This document shows positions 35,146-45,731 of a DNA stretch of 64,000 bases, piece after piece. Each line of letters opens with the position of its first letter. Position 1 is the first letter of the stretch. The DNA lies in NCBI GenBank assembly GCA_964016875.1, contig OZ024724.1, positions 15,790,501-15,854,500 on the forward strand, in the 5' to 3' direction. A program made the position numbers and the translations under genes. The stretch comes from Fallopia convolvulus. Taxonomy: Eukaryota; Streptophyta; Magnoliopsida; Caryophyllales; Polygonaceae. The notes beneath the pieces were generated by a model that searched no databases, had not been told where the DNA came from, and saw nothing but the letters and a program-made list of their open reading frames with translations.

Positions 35146-36393
35146 ACAACAGAGTCTCCACCATCAAAACCAAAAATATTACCATATTTACAAAGTTATA
35201 ATAAATATAGTACCGACAATATTACATATTTACAAAGGTACCCAACTTATGTGATATACTAATTGAAGCATATAAGTGGTGAAAAGATGAGCCCCGTTTG
35301 ATCTCCTAGATGCAGAACTTTACTCATAACACATTTGTTGGAAAATAGTCATTTAGAAATAAATCACAATTTAATCTTGGGATTGAAATAGTAAAATATA
35401 ACAAAGTATTAGTCTAAACATTGCAGGTTTGATTTCTATTTGAGCTTGTTTGTTTCTAAACCCATGGTATAGGGAAGGAGGTTAGAAATGAATCAAACCC
35501 ACACCAATGTTTATTTTAACTAAAGAGATGAAAATGAGTGATTCCCATACCATCAAAATACACTAGAGTTCATACCCATCCCAAAATTAAAGTATGAGTG
35601 ATTCCTATTCCAACCTGATACCTTATTTTAACCCGATTCTTGGAAACAAGCAGAATTAATTCCTTTGTTGTTAATGTTGTATTTTAATTTTTCCTTTTTC
35701 CCTCTCACCCTAAATTTCTTTTTATTTTGATCAAATCTCACCCTAAATTTCTTATGAAAAATAAAATCACAATTTTAATTGTTCATTTCTTAATCAACAC
35801 TAATATGCACAATCATCATTTCCACAAATGGAGCATATCTTTCATTTACTCAAAATAAAATTCCCAAACAATAATATTTGACATCTTTTTTTTTCAAGTA
35901 ATATTTGACATCTTTGTCTCACTTCAAAATCAAAAATAAATAAATAAATATTTGACATATTTGACTATTTCCATCCTCAGCACTCAGCAGACCAAATAAC
36001 AGCATAATAATTGAAAACAATAAATATATTATGACAAATTGGGGAAAAAAAAGAGAAAGAGATTTCATTTTGAGGAGATAAACCCAGGGGCGACGGGATC
36101 GGTTTTTTCAACAGAAAAATATACTCGCCGCTCTCTCTCCAAATCTCAAGAGCATCTTCCTCTCTCGGCGGCAGCCTCTCCCACCTACCTCGCCGCCGTA
36201 CCACCACCATGCCTGCCGTCGCCACCACCGTTCTCATTTCGTGAACTAATTCCCCGGAATACACACAAGACTCCAACTGATTTATCTTGATCTTTCCGTT
36301 TCGGCGATTTCTCCTCTCCAGAAACCCTAATCTTTTCGGCAATCATCTCTCCTTTGACATTTGATCAAGAAATCCAGCCATCTTTGGTCGACG
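35146..36393. other. Intergenic DNA and GAE leader
   Basis: AT-rich with poly-A/T runs; 35480-35640 has repeated gagtgattcc words of a possible small MITE. The CT-rich stretch 36120-36390 is probably the 5' leader of GAE. Confidence 0.35.
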
Positions 36394-37782
36394 ATGTCGC
36401 AGCTGAAGGCGAATCCCCACCTCTCCGTCGCCGATGATATCCCGTCCACGCCGGGAAAGTTCAAGTCGGAGAAGTCCCCGTTCGTTCACCACCACCATCG
36501 ACTCCTGCGCTGGTCCTCCCCTCTCTCCAAGCTCACCTTCTGGTCCTTCGTCTTCCTCTTCGTTCTCTTCGTCTTCTTCCTCGCCTCCCCTCCCACGCAT
36601 CCTCCTCCTCCCTCCCCCTCCCGCGATTCCCTCCACTACACCAGCACCTGGGGCGGCCCGGAATGGGAGCGCCGCGTCCGATTGTCCTCCCGCGTACGAG
36701 GCAGTAGCGCCGCCGGATCCCACCACCGCGGAAAATCCGGCGCCGGAAACGGCCTCTGCGTCCTGGTCACCGGCGCCGCCGGTTTCGTCGGGACGCACGT
36801 GTCGGTGGCGCTGAAGCATCGGGGAGACGGGGTCTTAGGGCTCGATAACTTCAACGACTACTACGATCAATCCCTGAAGCGCGCCCGGCAGGCTTTGCTG
36901 GAGCGCACCGGCGTGTTCGTCGTTGAGGGCGACATCAACGATCCGGCGTTGCTCAAGAAACTCTTCGACGTGGTGGCCTTCACGCATGTGATGCACCTGG
37001 CTGCGCAGGCCGGGGTTAGGTATGCTATGAAAAACCCTGACTCTTACATTCACAGTAATGTTGCTGGTCTTGTGAATCTTCTTGAGGTGTGCAAATCCGC
37101 CAATCCCCAGCCGGCGATCGTGTGGGCGTCGAGCAGCTCAGTCTACGGGCTGAATTCGAAGGTTCCGTTCTCGGAGAAAGATAGGACCGATCAGCCTGCT
37201 AGCTTGTACGCGGCCACTAAGAAAGCTGGGGAGGAGATTACTCACACTTACAATCATATACACGGTCTGTCTATTACTGGATTGAGGTTCTTCACTGTTT
37301 ATGGGCCTTGGGGGAGGCCAGATATGGCGTATTTCTTCTTCACAAAGGATATGCTGAGAGGGAAGCAGATTACGGTTTTTGAAGGGCCTGATCATGGGAC
37401 TGTTGCTAGGGATTTCACCTACATTGATGATATTGTCAAGGGCTGTTTAGGGGCGCTGGATACTGCTAAGAAGAGTACAGGGAGTGGTGGGAAGAAGAAA
37501 GGGCCTGCACAATTTAGGATCTATAATTTGGGAAATACATCCCCTGTGAGTGTCAATGAGTTGGTGAGTATCCTGGAGAAGTTGTTGAAGGTGAAGGCTA
37601 ACAAGAAGGTTGCGCAGATGCCTCGTAATGGAGATGTGATGTTTACTCATGCAAACATCACCTTGGCGCAGACGGAGCTCGGCTATAATCCCACCACTGA
37701 TTTGCAGAGAGGCTTGAAGAAGTTTGTTCGCTGGTATATGAGCTTCTACTCGAGCTCCAAGAAGATGAAGATCTCTCAGTAA
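36394..37782 (+). CDS. GAE: UDP-glucuronate 4-epimerase, single exon
   Basis: The enzyme converts UDP-glucuronate to UDP-galacturonate, the precursor of pectin, in the Golgi. The ORF encodes 462 residues (start MSQLKANPHLSVADDIPSTP), the usual length of plant GAE proteins. A cytosolic N-terminal tail of about 45 residues is followed by one hydrophobic segment (LTFWSFVFLFVLFVFFLAS, about residues 48-66), giving type II topology, then a Pro/Ser-rich stem. The extended SDR domain starts near residue 125 with the NAD-binding GAAGFVGTH. The catalytic Ser region is WASSSSVYG, and the Tyr/Lys pair is in YAATKKAGE. FFTVYGPWGRPDMA and DFTYIDDIV are typical epimerase motifs. No intron, as in most of the family. 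A longer reading from 36361 would need a TTG start, so 36394 is preferred. It looks intact. Which GAE paralogue it is cannot be settled here. Confidence 0.93.
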   Translation: MSQLKANPHLSVADDIPSTPGKFKSEKSPFVHHHHRLLRWSSPLSKLTFWSFVFLFVLFVFFLASPPTHPPPPSPSRDSLHYTSTWGGPEWERRVRLSSRVRGSSAAGSHHRGKSGAGNGLCVLVTGAAGFVGTHVSVALKHRGDGVLGLDNFNDYYDQSLKRARQALLERTGVFVVEGDINDPALLKKLFDVVAFTHVMHLAAQAGVRYAMKNPDSYIHSNVAGLVNLLEVCKSANPQPAIVWASSSSVYGLNSKVPFSEKDRTDQPASLYAATKKAGEEITHTYNHIHGLSITGLRFFTVYGPWGRPDMAYFFFTKDMLRGKQITVFEGPDHGTVARDFTYIDDIVKGCLGALDTAKKSTGSGGKKKGPAQFRIYNLGNTSPVSVNELVSILEKLLKVKANKKVAQMPRNGDVMFTHANITLAQTELGYNPTTDLQRGLKKFVRWYMSFYSSSKKMKISQ

Positions 37783-40100
37783 TGATACTCTACTCCCCGG
37801 TTTGTTTGCCTATCAACTTGCTCTTGCATCTTAAGATGAAGTCTGTTCTGTAGGGTTTTGTTTTCATGCTTTGTACTAACTGCAGATCTAAATGGTTCTT
37901 TATTGTTTCAGACATATATTGCTTTGTTCTTTTAGTGGTAGTTTTGTGATGGACGGGACAGGGTCATGAATTGTACAGTCTTTGACTGGAAACGTTAAGA
38001 AAACTTATGCTGATTATGGACCACGCAATTTGATGATGAGGGTATTGGTTCATTCATACCATAATCTTGTTGAACCTGTGCTTTTTTTCATTGCTTAATC
38101 ATGTGCTAATATTTTTGACAGTGAAGGATGTTTAGACTTATCAGTATCACTAGCATGATAGTTTCAACTGAAGCTTTCGTAAATATCTACTAGTCTTAAT
38201 ATCTAGCATTCTATCTTCCCCTGCATTGATCAACTAATATCCAAGTACCACATTAATTGCCAGGAGTTAGTCTGCCAACATTGTCTTGCTCTTGTATTTT
38301 ATAATCTGCCAACTTAGTCTTGCTCTTGGATTCTATGTTGAGATTGGCTATGCTTGCTATAATTGTTTGGTATGCTACCAGTACCAGATCAATTGCTCCC
38401 CATGTTGCAATTTTTTAAAATCCCCTTGCTCTGCTAGATTGTAATCTTTGTGCAAAGGAGGAATTGCTCAAGCAAATGGAAGCACCACTATTGTATAAGA
38501 TTGTCCGAGTTTTCATACACAGAATGAATTATGAAGCATGCTTACTTTATGGTAATAATGTGCTGTGCTAGATAACTAGATTGTAATGCTGGTTGGGAAA
38601 AGATCAAACCACATATTACAGTGTGATATTACAGACTTGAGATTGGCTTTTTTTCTTTATCACCCTGCTTGTCATATTCTCTCTTTAATCTCGCCTCTTT
38701 GTTTTCTTGTATCCATGATCCTATTTACTCCTTACTTTATACCCTAAAATATATTTGAACTTTTATTTTATTTTTTAAATCAGAAAACAACTACTTCATT
38801 CAACTGGAAACCAAATGGTTCCATAAAACAACATAGAAACTGGACGGAAAGGAAAATTCAGTAAATAACAAAACAGGATTACTAGGCAACTATTTGCTCA
38901 ACCAATTTGCAGCTCGGCTTGCATTCCTATTTACATAATGCCATCTGCACATCTCCAAATTGAACTTGAATCCTACTCTAGTAATTAATTTAGGGTCATA
39001 TTAAACATAACCCACTAAAAATAATAAAAAAAAGTCTAATTTTTTCCAAATTTACACATCAATCCTTTCTCCAAAATACTCTAACCGGTTTCTCCTCTTC
39101 CCTCTCGGAAGAATCACTCTGGGAAAAACACAACATTCTTGTGAAATCTATAGTCTGTTTCCAATCGTCTTAAATCCTGACGAGATTTAAATTTAACTTT
39201 TTCTAAGATGCAAGATTAATTTAAAATTTAAAATTATTGAATCGCTCTAATGTGGGCTTATGGGTTTGTTAAGATTGAGGCGAAATTGAACAAATTGATT
39301 GAATTATGCATACATAATGATAAAAATTGTTTGATTTTGTGTTTTTTCGGATCTATTTTGACCAGAAATTGATTGAAATGAATCTGGGATTCAAATATAG
39401 GGTTTGTGGGTCAAATTGGAGGTAAAGGAGGATGAAAGTGGCCAACATAAGGTGGAGGATGGTGGCCGGCGTTGGGGAGGACGAAGGTGGCCGAAATCTG
39501 TTTGAGGACGGTAGCCGACGTTGGGAAGGATGACGGTAGCCTGCAACCATGGAAGGACGGTGAAGGAGAGCGTACAAGAGAAGGGAGAAGGATAGGGTTT
39601 AGTTAGAGGACTAATTTGTAAAATATCTAAATTTAGTGTTTGATTAATAATATTAGTGGGTTGTGCATAGTAGTTATGTTAATTTAATGTGAGAAACTAA
39701 AAAAAATATTAATAATACAACAAATAAAAGTTATTTTCTAACAACTTTTCTATAACGTTGTCCAAGGGTTTAGGAAGGTTTGATTTAGGGTGCATTCGGT
39801 CGGCATGGAGCGTTTTTCATCTAGTGAAAAAAGTTAGACGAAAAGCTCCATTTTTCACAACCTTCTACCCCATTGGAGAAAAAAAGCTCCATCTCGCGGA
39901 ATTCCACTCACAAAAAGCTAGTGCGAAAAGAAGCCTAAGGGTGCATTCCGTACTTGCTTTTTAGGAGCTTAATTCCACTAGATGGAGTTTAATTTATCCA
40001 AAATCTACACTAATTTATCCAAAATTTGCACCCTTGGTGGTAAGACTGTAGGACGGTGTAGAAAGATGAACTTTTCATTTAGGGTTTTGGCCAGAAGGAA
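37783..40100. other. GAE 3' flank and intergenic DNA
   Basis: The 3' UTR probably covers the first 200-300 bases. No gene follows. Between 39780 and 40140 the pair gggtgcattc ... gcctaa occurs twice, hinting at two small degraded transposons. Confidence 0.3.
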
Positions 40101-40122
40101 CCCCCCCCCCCCCCCCCCCCCC
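40101..40122. repeat. Poly-C homopolymer of 22 bases
   Basis: An uninterrupted C run. Its length may be unreliable in the assembly. Confidence 0.9.
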
Positions 40123-40149
40123 AGCCAAACGGAGCCTAAGTGTCATTTC

Positions 40150-40860
40150 TTTTAAATTATATAAAAAATACAACAACAACAACAACATCAACCCAGGTGT
40201 ATCCATGTATAAGCGAGATCTGGGGGGTCGAAGATGTAGGCACCTTACCCCGAGTGGAAGTAGGGAGGGCATTTGTGGCGGGCCCAAAAAAAAAAGAAAA
40301 CACCGAGGCAAAAACAAGACTGAAAACAGAGGGGAGATGCAGACGGGGTAAATAGAAAACGAAAATGAAAGCGGTACATAGAAGAAACCCGACAAGTGAT
40401 AAAAGAAAAGGACTAAGTAACGGAGACAGAGCATGGTACTCCCTTTGGGTCTTCCCTACTACCGCTCAATCACTGTAATCCTATCACGTCATTTGTCCCT
40501 ACACATGGCCATGTCCGCTGAAACTACCAGAACAGTAAGGTCTTGCTTAATGACTTCCTTCCAACTCTTTTTTGGCCTGCCTCTGTCCCTGTGAAACCCG
40601 CTAGCAATCAAACTCTCGATCCTCCGAACCTAGGCATCCGACAACCTCCTATGTATGTGCCCAAACCATCTAAGCCTCGTTTCACGGAGCTTTTCCCCCA
40701 AGCTGGCCACTCCCAACTTGCTCCTTATATCTTCATTCCTAATCTTTTCCAATCTCGTGTGCCCGCACATCCACCTCAGCATTCTCATCTCAGCGACCAT
40801 CAACTTTTGCTCTTGCGTCTTTGTAGTCGGCCAACAATCTGCCCCATACCCTCTCGACTT
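40150..40860 (-). mobile_element. RTE-type LINE 3' fragment
   Basis: On the - strand the C-terminal signature of plant RTE LINE reverse transcriptases is readable: AEMRMLRWMCGHTRLEKIRN, LGVASLGEKLRETRLRWFGH and RGRPKKSWKEVIKQDL. Stops interrupt it. The 3' end carries a (TTG)n-like tail (reverse of caacaacaacaacaac at 40170-40186), typical of RTE elements. It is 5'-truncated and dead. Confidence 0.75.
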
Positions 40861-41805
40861 TGTAATGAATGACCCAGCATTATGTTGGCTCTAAAAACTT
40901 ATGCTTATGTTGGCCTCACCGTTGAGGATACCTTTGGCTTTGGTTGTCATTATTCGGATTATTGTGGTATGTTTTATTAATAAATACTCAAGTGTTTTTG
41001 GGTTCACATTACGGGGTGATGTACGATATATTGAATAGAGGCAAACATTTAAGTTAGACTGGACCATGAAAAGTTCAAACAAAATCGCCCGGATTTAGGG
41101 TATCAGTTTGAAAATAAAAAAAAAATATCATACCAAACACTATGATATGAAGTTTTCATTCCCAAACCCAATACCTTCATTCCCGATACCCACTTACCAA
41201 AAGCCCCCTTAGTGTTTGATAGTTTGTTGAAAAGGAGACGGTCAGCCGTAGAGCAAAATATACACATTTGTCTTAAACTAATTTCTAACATCCATGATCG
41301 ATTCAAGGGCAATGTAATTACTGACAAGTTATAATACATGAAGCCCAACAACAAATATTAAACTAATACAGCAGCATTTAACAATCAAGCAAACATGATA
41401 AATATCATAGACAGCATGCATAATGAGATGAAATCAAATCAACAAAGAAGAGGGAGAGAAACAGACATTAGCAAGCTTCAATTTCATTGCTCCTACAGGC
41501 GCTCAAAAATTGAAGCTTTGGATCAGGTTTGCACATAAGCAAGCAAATCTCAACTAACACCCCCAAAAGTTAGGGTTAAACTCAAAGCGCATTGTGAACA
41601 AAGCTGAAATGAAATCCATTTACAGTTGGAAAGTCTCACTTGCATTGCGAATAAAGAAAATTATTACATTATCAAGTGGTGTACATAGATACCTTATGAT
41701 CTGTATAAACAACAGTATTACATTACAAGAATAATGGAAGTTTCATTACAAGAGTAAGAATGCAAACTCGCCACAACTTACCAGTTCCAAACATGCACAT
41801 CGGTT
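40861..41805. other. Intergenic DNA and DGAT3 3' UTR
   Basis: No gene. The part from about 41450 to 41805 is probably the DGAT3 3' UTR. Confidence 0.3.
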
Positions 41806-43243
41806 TTACAGGTATGAAGCTGAGGGCGACGCTGCTGAATCAAGACTAACACCTAAACCAACCTGCTTCTGCTCAGACCCAAAATAGTTGGCCACAATGA
41901 ACCCCACATCATCCAACCCAACACCGAGACACAATGGGTTTCTAGGACTCCTAACTGAATCATCAACTTCACCAACATCATCCTCACCAGAATTAACAAT
42001 CCTCACATTTGGTGCAGTCTTGCACTTCCCCAAGCACTTGCACTCAACAACCGAGCCTTCCACTCCGAGAACATTCCGGAACTCCTCCATCAACACAGGA
42101 GCTCCCATTTTCGTGCATTTCTTACCCATACAAACCTCTACCCTCTTCAGCTCGCCACTTGTATCCAAATTGTGGATGGTTACCCCAACGACTCCCACTG
42201 CTTCAATTGGTGAAGTAGGCATTGTTTCATGGAGTTCAGATCTTATTGACTCTTCCACTATCTGGTTAACCGCCACCTGATTACGGAGGGTAGACATATT
42301 GACAACTTCATCATTATCACATTCACTGTCACTTGATTCTGAGGAAGAAGATGATGACTCAGAGTCATCCATGGCAGTGGTCATCTTGCCCTCTTTTTTG
42401 AGCTTCTTCCCGTCTTCTTTGAGATGTTCCAGGTGTGCTTGTAATACCAGTGCTGCTTCCTGACAAAATCATTGAAATTGAAAAATGAAAATTCAGTCCT
42501 TTCTCTTGTATAAACCAACCAAAAAACTGAGACGACTTCTACACAATTATATGCAAGAAATTAGCATTAAGGTTTGGTGCAGAGTAACCCCTCTTCAAAA
42601 TTTAGCTGAAACTATGGTAATATATCAGGTTTCATTATCATCCATATATACAGAATTTCTACATTAAACCAGATAACACAACACCAGCATAAATGCCTAA
42701 TAATCATGCTAACTAATATGGTACTCATAAAACACTGAAGTAATTTCTAGGCTTGTAGCTATTCAATCAGAACAAACTCACTCAGCCTCATTGAAAACAA
42801 TTACTTGGCAAAATTTAAGCAAAAATTTGACTTACCGAGATTGCCTTGACCTTGGCTTCATCACTCTCCAAACCAAACCCTAATTCTGAAAACATATACA
42901 AATTCTTCGCCAAATCCTTCACCAGTTTATTCCTCTTCTTCTCTGAAACACCAGCCTTCATCTTCTTCTTCTTCATCTTCTCCTTGTTCCTCTCCTCGCC
43001 AGACGTAGGGCCGGAGCAGCAATTATAATACTCCATATGCCGTTTGTCCCCAAACGCAGAAGACTCTCCGACAACTCTTCTGCGCATCGATCTCGCACAT
43101 AATTTCGATTCCGGGAAATTAAATTCACATGGAATCCGATTTAAAACCCTGACGGAAACGCGCGGGCGGGGATCAATCCGGGACCCGGAGCAGAGACCTG
43201 GTCGTGTCCTCACAACGACGCCGTTGGAGATCTCCATGGCCAT
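41806..43243 (-). CDS. DGAT3: Soluble diacylglycerol acyltransferase 3, two exons
   Basis: DGAT3 is the cytosolic acyltransferase that adds acyl-CoA to diacylglycerol to make triacylglycerol; it carries a thioredoxin-like [2Fe-2S] domain. Exon 1 is 43243-42836 (136 codons, phase 0), followed by donor gtaag at 42831-42835. Exon 2 is 42459-41806 (217 residues plus stop). The total is 353 residues. The order is: basic N-terminus (possible organelle-type extension), Lys/Met-rich KEKMKKKKMKAGVSEKK, a charged helix GLESDEAKVKAIS-EAALVLQAHLEHLKEDGKKL, an Asp/Ser-rich stretch (SESSSSSSESSDSECDND), then the Fe-S domain. Its four cysteines are in CMGKKCTKMG and ECKCLGKCKTAPNVRI. No membrane segment is present, unlike DGAT1 and DGAT2. 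An alternative start at 43237 (MEIS) is two residues downstream. The gene looks intact; the role in oil synthesis is inferred from the family. Confidence 0.85.
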
Positions 43244-43642
43244 CTTGAGGCTGATCTCGATCTAAATCTGATCGATGATCCAAATACAGCTGAGCAAGTA
43301 AAGGAGCAACTCAGGAGGATCGGAAATCAGAGGAAGTTGAGAAACGAGATTGAGTCGAAGCAGGGAAGAGCATATCCCATTCCACAGATTTGTGGGAGAT
43401 GACGTGGATGATACTGATTCGATGAAGATGACGTGGAACGTGGCGTCTGCTGGCTTGTGACCTTTTCACGTTCGGCACGAGCTAGCTACCTCCCGCGATC
43501 TTCAAGGTGAGCGTTGGGCCGTTGGATTAATTAATTAGGAAGAGGGCGGTCGAGATCTTTCCACTTTTGGATCCACGTGGTTGCACGTTTAGCACATTTA
43601 TCTAGTTAGGTGAATTTTGTTGGTTTTAACGTTTATCTATTA

Positions 43643-43912
43643 CTCCCTCCGTTCTATTCTACTTGACACTTAAGAAAAATTCACACATATTAAAAAATTC
43701 ATTGAAAATATAAGAAATATTATTGAAAATCCAAAATTTTCTAAATGTAATCAAAAATTAATTACTAATACATCCTTAAAACCAATAGATGGAAAGAAAA
43801 AAGTCAATATAAACACTTTCCAATACATTAATTAAATAAAGGCTAAAAAATAACAAGTTTTAATCAACAAAGTTTTAGCTCTAAAGTGTCAAGTAGAATA
43901 GAACGGAGGGAG
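43643..43912. mobile_element. Stowaway-like (Tc1/mariner) MITE
   Basis: Perfect 29-bp terminal inverted repeats start ctccctccgttctattctac and end with the reverse complement. The TA target duplication is at 43641-43642 and 43913-43914. The 270-bp AT-rich body has no coding capacity. The ctccctccgt end is typical of plant Stowaway MITEs. Confidence 0.9.
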
Positions 43913-43971
43913 TATCGTTTAGCACATTTATCTATCAATTTTTCTAGTGTGTGCCCATGGGCACACACTAA

Positions 43972-45137
43972 GACCACCCACAATGGGTGGTTATTAGATT
44001 AAAATAGTAATAGAGTTCTTCCGTACAGTGTAAATAAATTAACAATCCTGGTTTCGGACTTCAGATAGCAATCTAAATTTTTTGGTTTTAAAGAATCATA
44101 TACAAAGGCTTTTTGGGTTAGATTTTATTTTTTACCCATGTCCATATAAAGTGACGTCGTTTGGCATTTCCAATCAACAAAACACCTTGTTTAACTTGCC
44201 CAGGCACACACAACACAAGCATAGTGGCAGGCACACGTGGCCCTATAGAATACCCTTGGATCTGATCCAATGATCATGATTTTTTTCGTTTTCGGTATAT
44301 TCATTACAACTTTGAAACTTATTTCGACAATAAAACTATATTATCTTTTCAAAATATTATTTTTAATATTTTTGTTTTGTTTTTATCTACCCATAGACAT
44401 CCATCTTGTATATGTTTTGATTTAATTTTTTTTGATATATATGAAAAATACAAGTTAAAAAATCATTAAAAATTAATCTTTGTATTTTTATGTTATTAAA
44501 TTTATTTATTATATAAAATGATATAATTAATAGATATGATGACATAAGATATTAGTTTTATACATTTTAATAGTGAAATAAATATATTTTACGGTATTAT
44601 GAATATAAATTAACACGTTTGAAGGGTTTAAGACACTAAATTAGTTCTATCTATATCAAACAAATAGTTCTCCTTGATCTTAAATGTACTCGTTTGATGT
44701 TTTTTTATTTTATGTGTTTTTTCTAGTGTGTTTTTGTTTGATGGTTTGGTTTTTTACAATATTTTATGTCTTTGTTTTAATGTATTTCCATGTTTTCAGT
44801 TTTCAGTTTTAAGTGAAATAAAATGTTTTGTTTGTCGTTTATATTAATTATAAACTTTATAATTTAATTACGTAATTGATATAAATTAATCAAATTAATA
44901 TAATTAAATATTTATATTGAATATCATACCGTATTATTACATAATACCCGAAATTAAATAGTGTAATTGAATAAGTAAAGATAAAAGTAAAATAAAGTTA
45001 GTGAATTTAAAAGAATGAAATGGGGTTGTGGGTTGTGGGAATAAAGTGGAAATGGGTTTTAAAATGAGGTGGATGAGGGAGAAAATTGATATGAGGGGGT
45101 TAAGAATCCATTTTCCGGTTCATGGTTGCGGATGGTC
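43972..45137. mobile_element. PIF/Harbinger-like insertion inside the MULE left TIR
   Basis: The ends gaccacccacaa and, inverted, gaccatccgcaa form short inverted repeats. The TAA duplication (43969-43971 and 45138-45140) matches the PIF/Harbinger pattern. Removing the 1166-bp unit and one TAA restores the continuous left TIR, which then aligns with the right TIR (ctaa then aatgattaattttctc). No transposase ORF, so non-autonomous. It inserted after the MULE. Confidence 0.75.
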
Positions 45138-45464
45138 TAATAATGATTAATTTTCTCTAATTAGAAATTAATTTATTTAAAAGACAAATAATAATTACTA
45201 ATTAGGTGGTTTTAAAAGGAGATTATCTCCTTCCAAAATTAAGGAAAGATCTTCTACCTTAATTATAGTCCGAATTATCCTCTCCCTTATTTACCGAAAC
45301 AAATCTCCTAATCAAATACATCTTCCTCAAATTTATGATTTACTACCTTCTTTTCTCATTATTTACAATTTTTCCCACCATTAAACTCCATGGATCTCTA
45401 CTGTACGTAATTAATTAGTTACATACTCATGCTCACATTCTTCTCTTTCTTTAAGAAGATACTT
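45138..45464. repeat. MULE left TIR, inner part
   Basis: Inverted copy of 48266-48590. The outer part of the same TIR is 43936-43971, separated by the nested PIF/Harbinger-like element. Confidence 0.85.
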
Positions 45465-45731
45465 TTTTTAAGTAAAAAATATTGTGAAATCATGTGTTTT
45501 GGTCACTCACTAGCATCTTAAATTAAGAAAATTATTGTTCTTCATCTGTACACCTTGTTATGAATGCCATGTAATTATACGTGTAAATATTCAATATGAA
45601 ATATAGATAAAAAAAACTCGTAACTTCTAAATTGAAATAGGAATCAAGTTATATATGAAGTCTTACAATACAAATGTGTTTATGATCACTTATCTTCTTA
45701 AAATTTAAAATGAAATACTAGATTACAACCC

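Noticed and set aside
36434..36819. Long open frames overlapping the 5' half of GAE on both strands
   Set aside because: They are shadows of a GC-rich coding region. The GAE frame has clear domain motifs; the others are low-complexity Ser/Pro or Gly/Arg translations.
28332..43243. Metabolic gene cluster of HMGS, GAE and DGAT3
   Set aside because: The three enzymes act in unrelated pathways (mevalonate, pectin precursor, triacylglycerol), differ in strand, and HMGS is broken.
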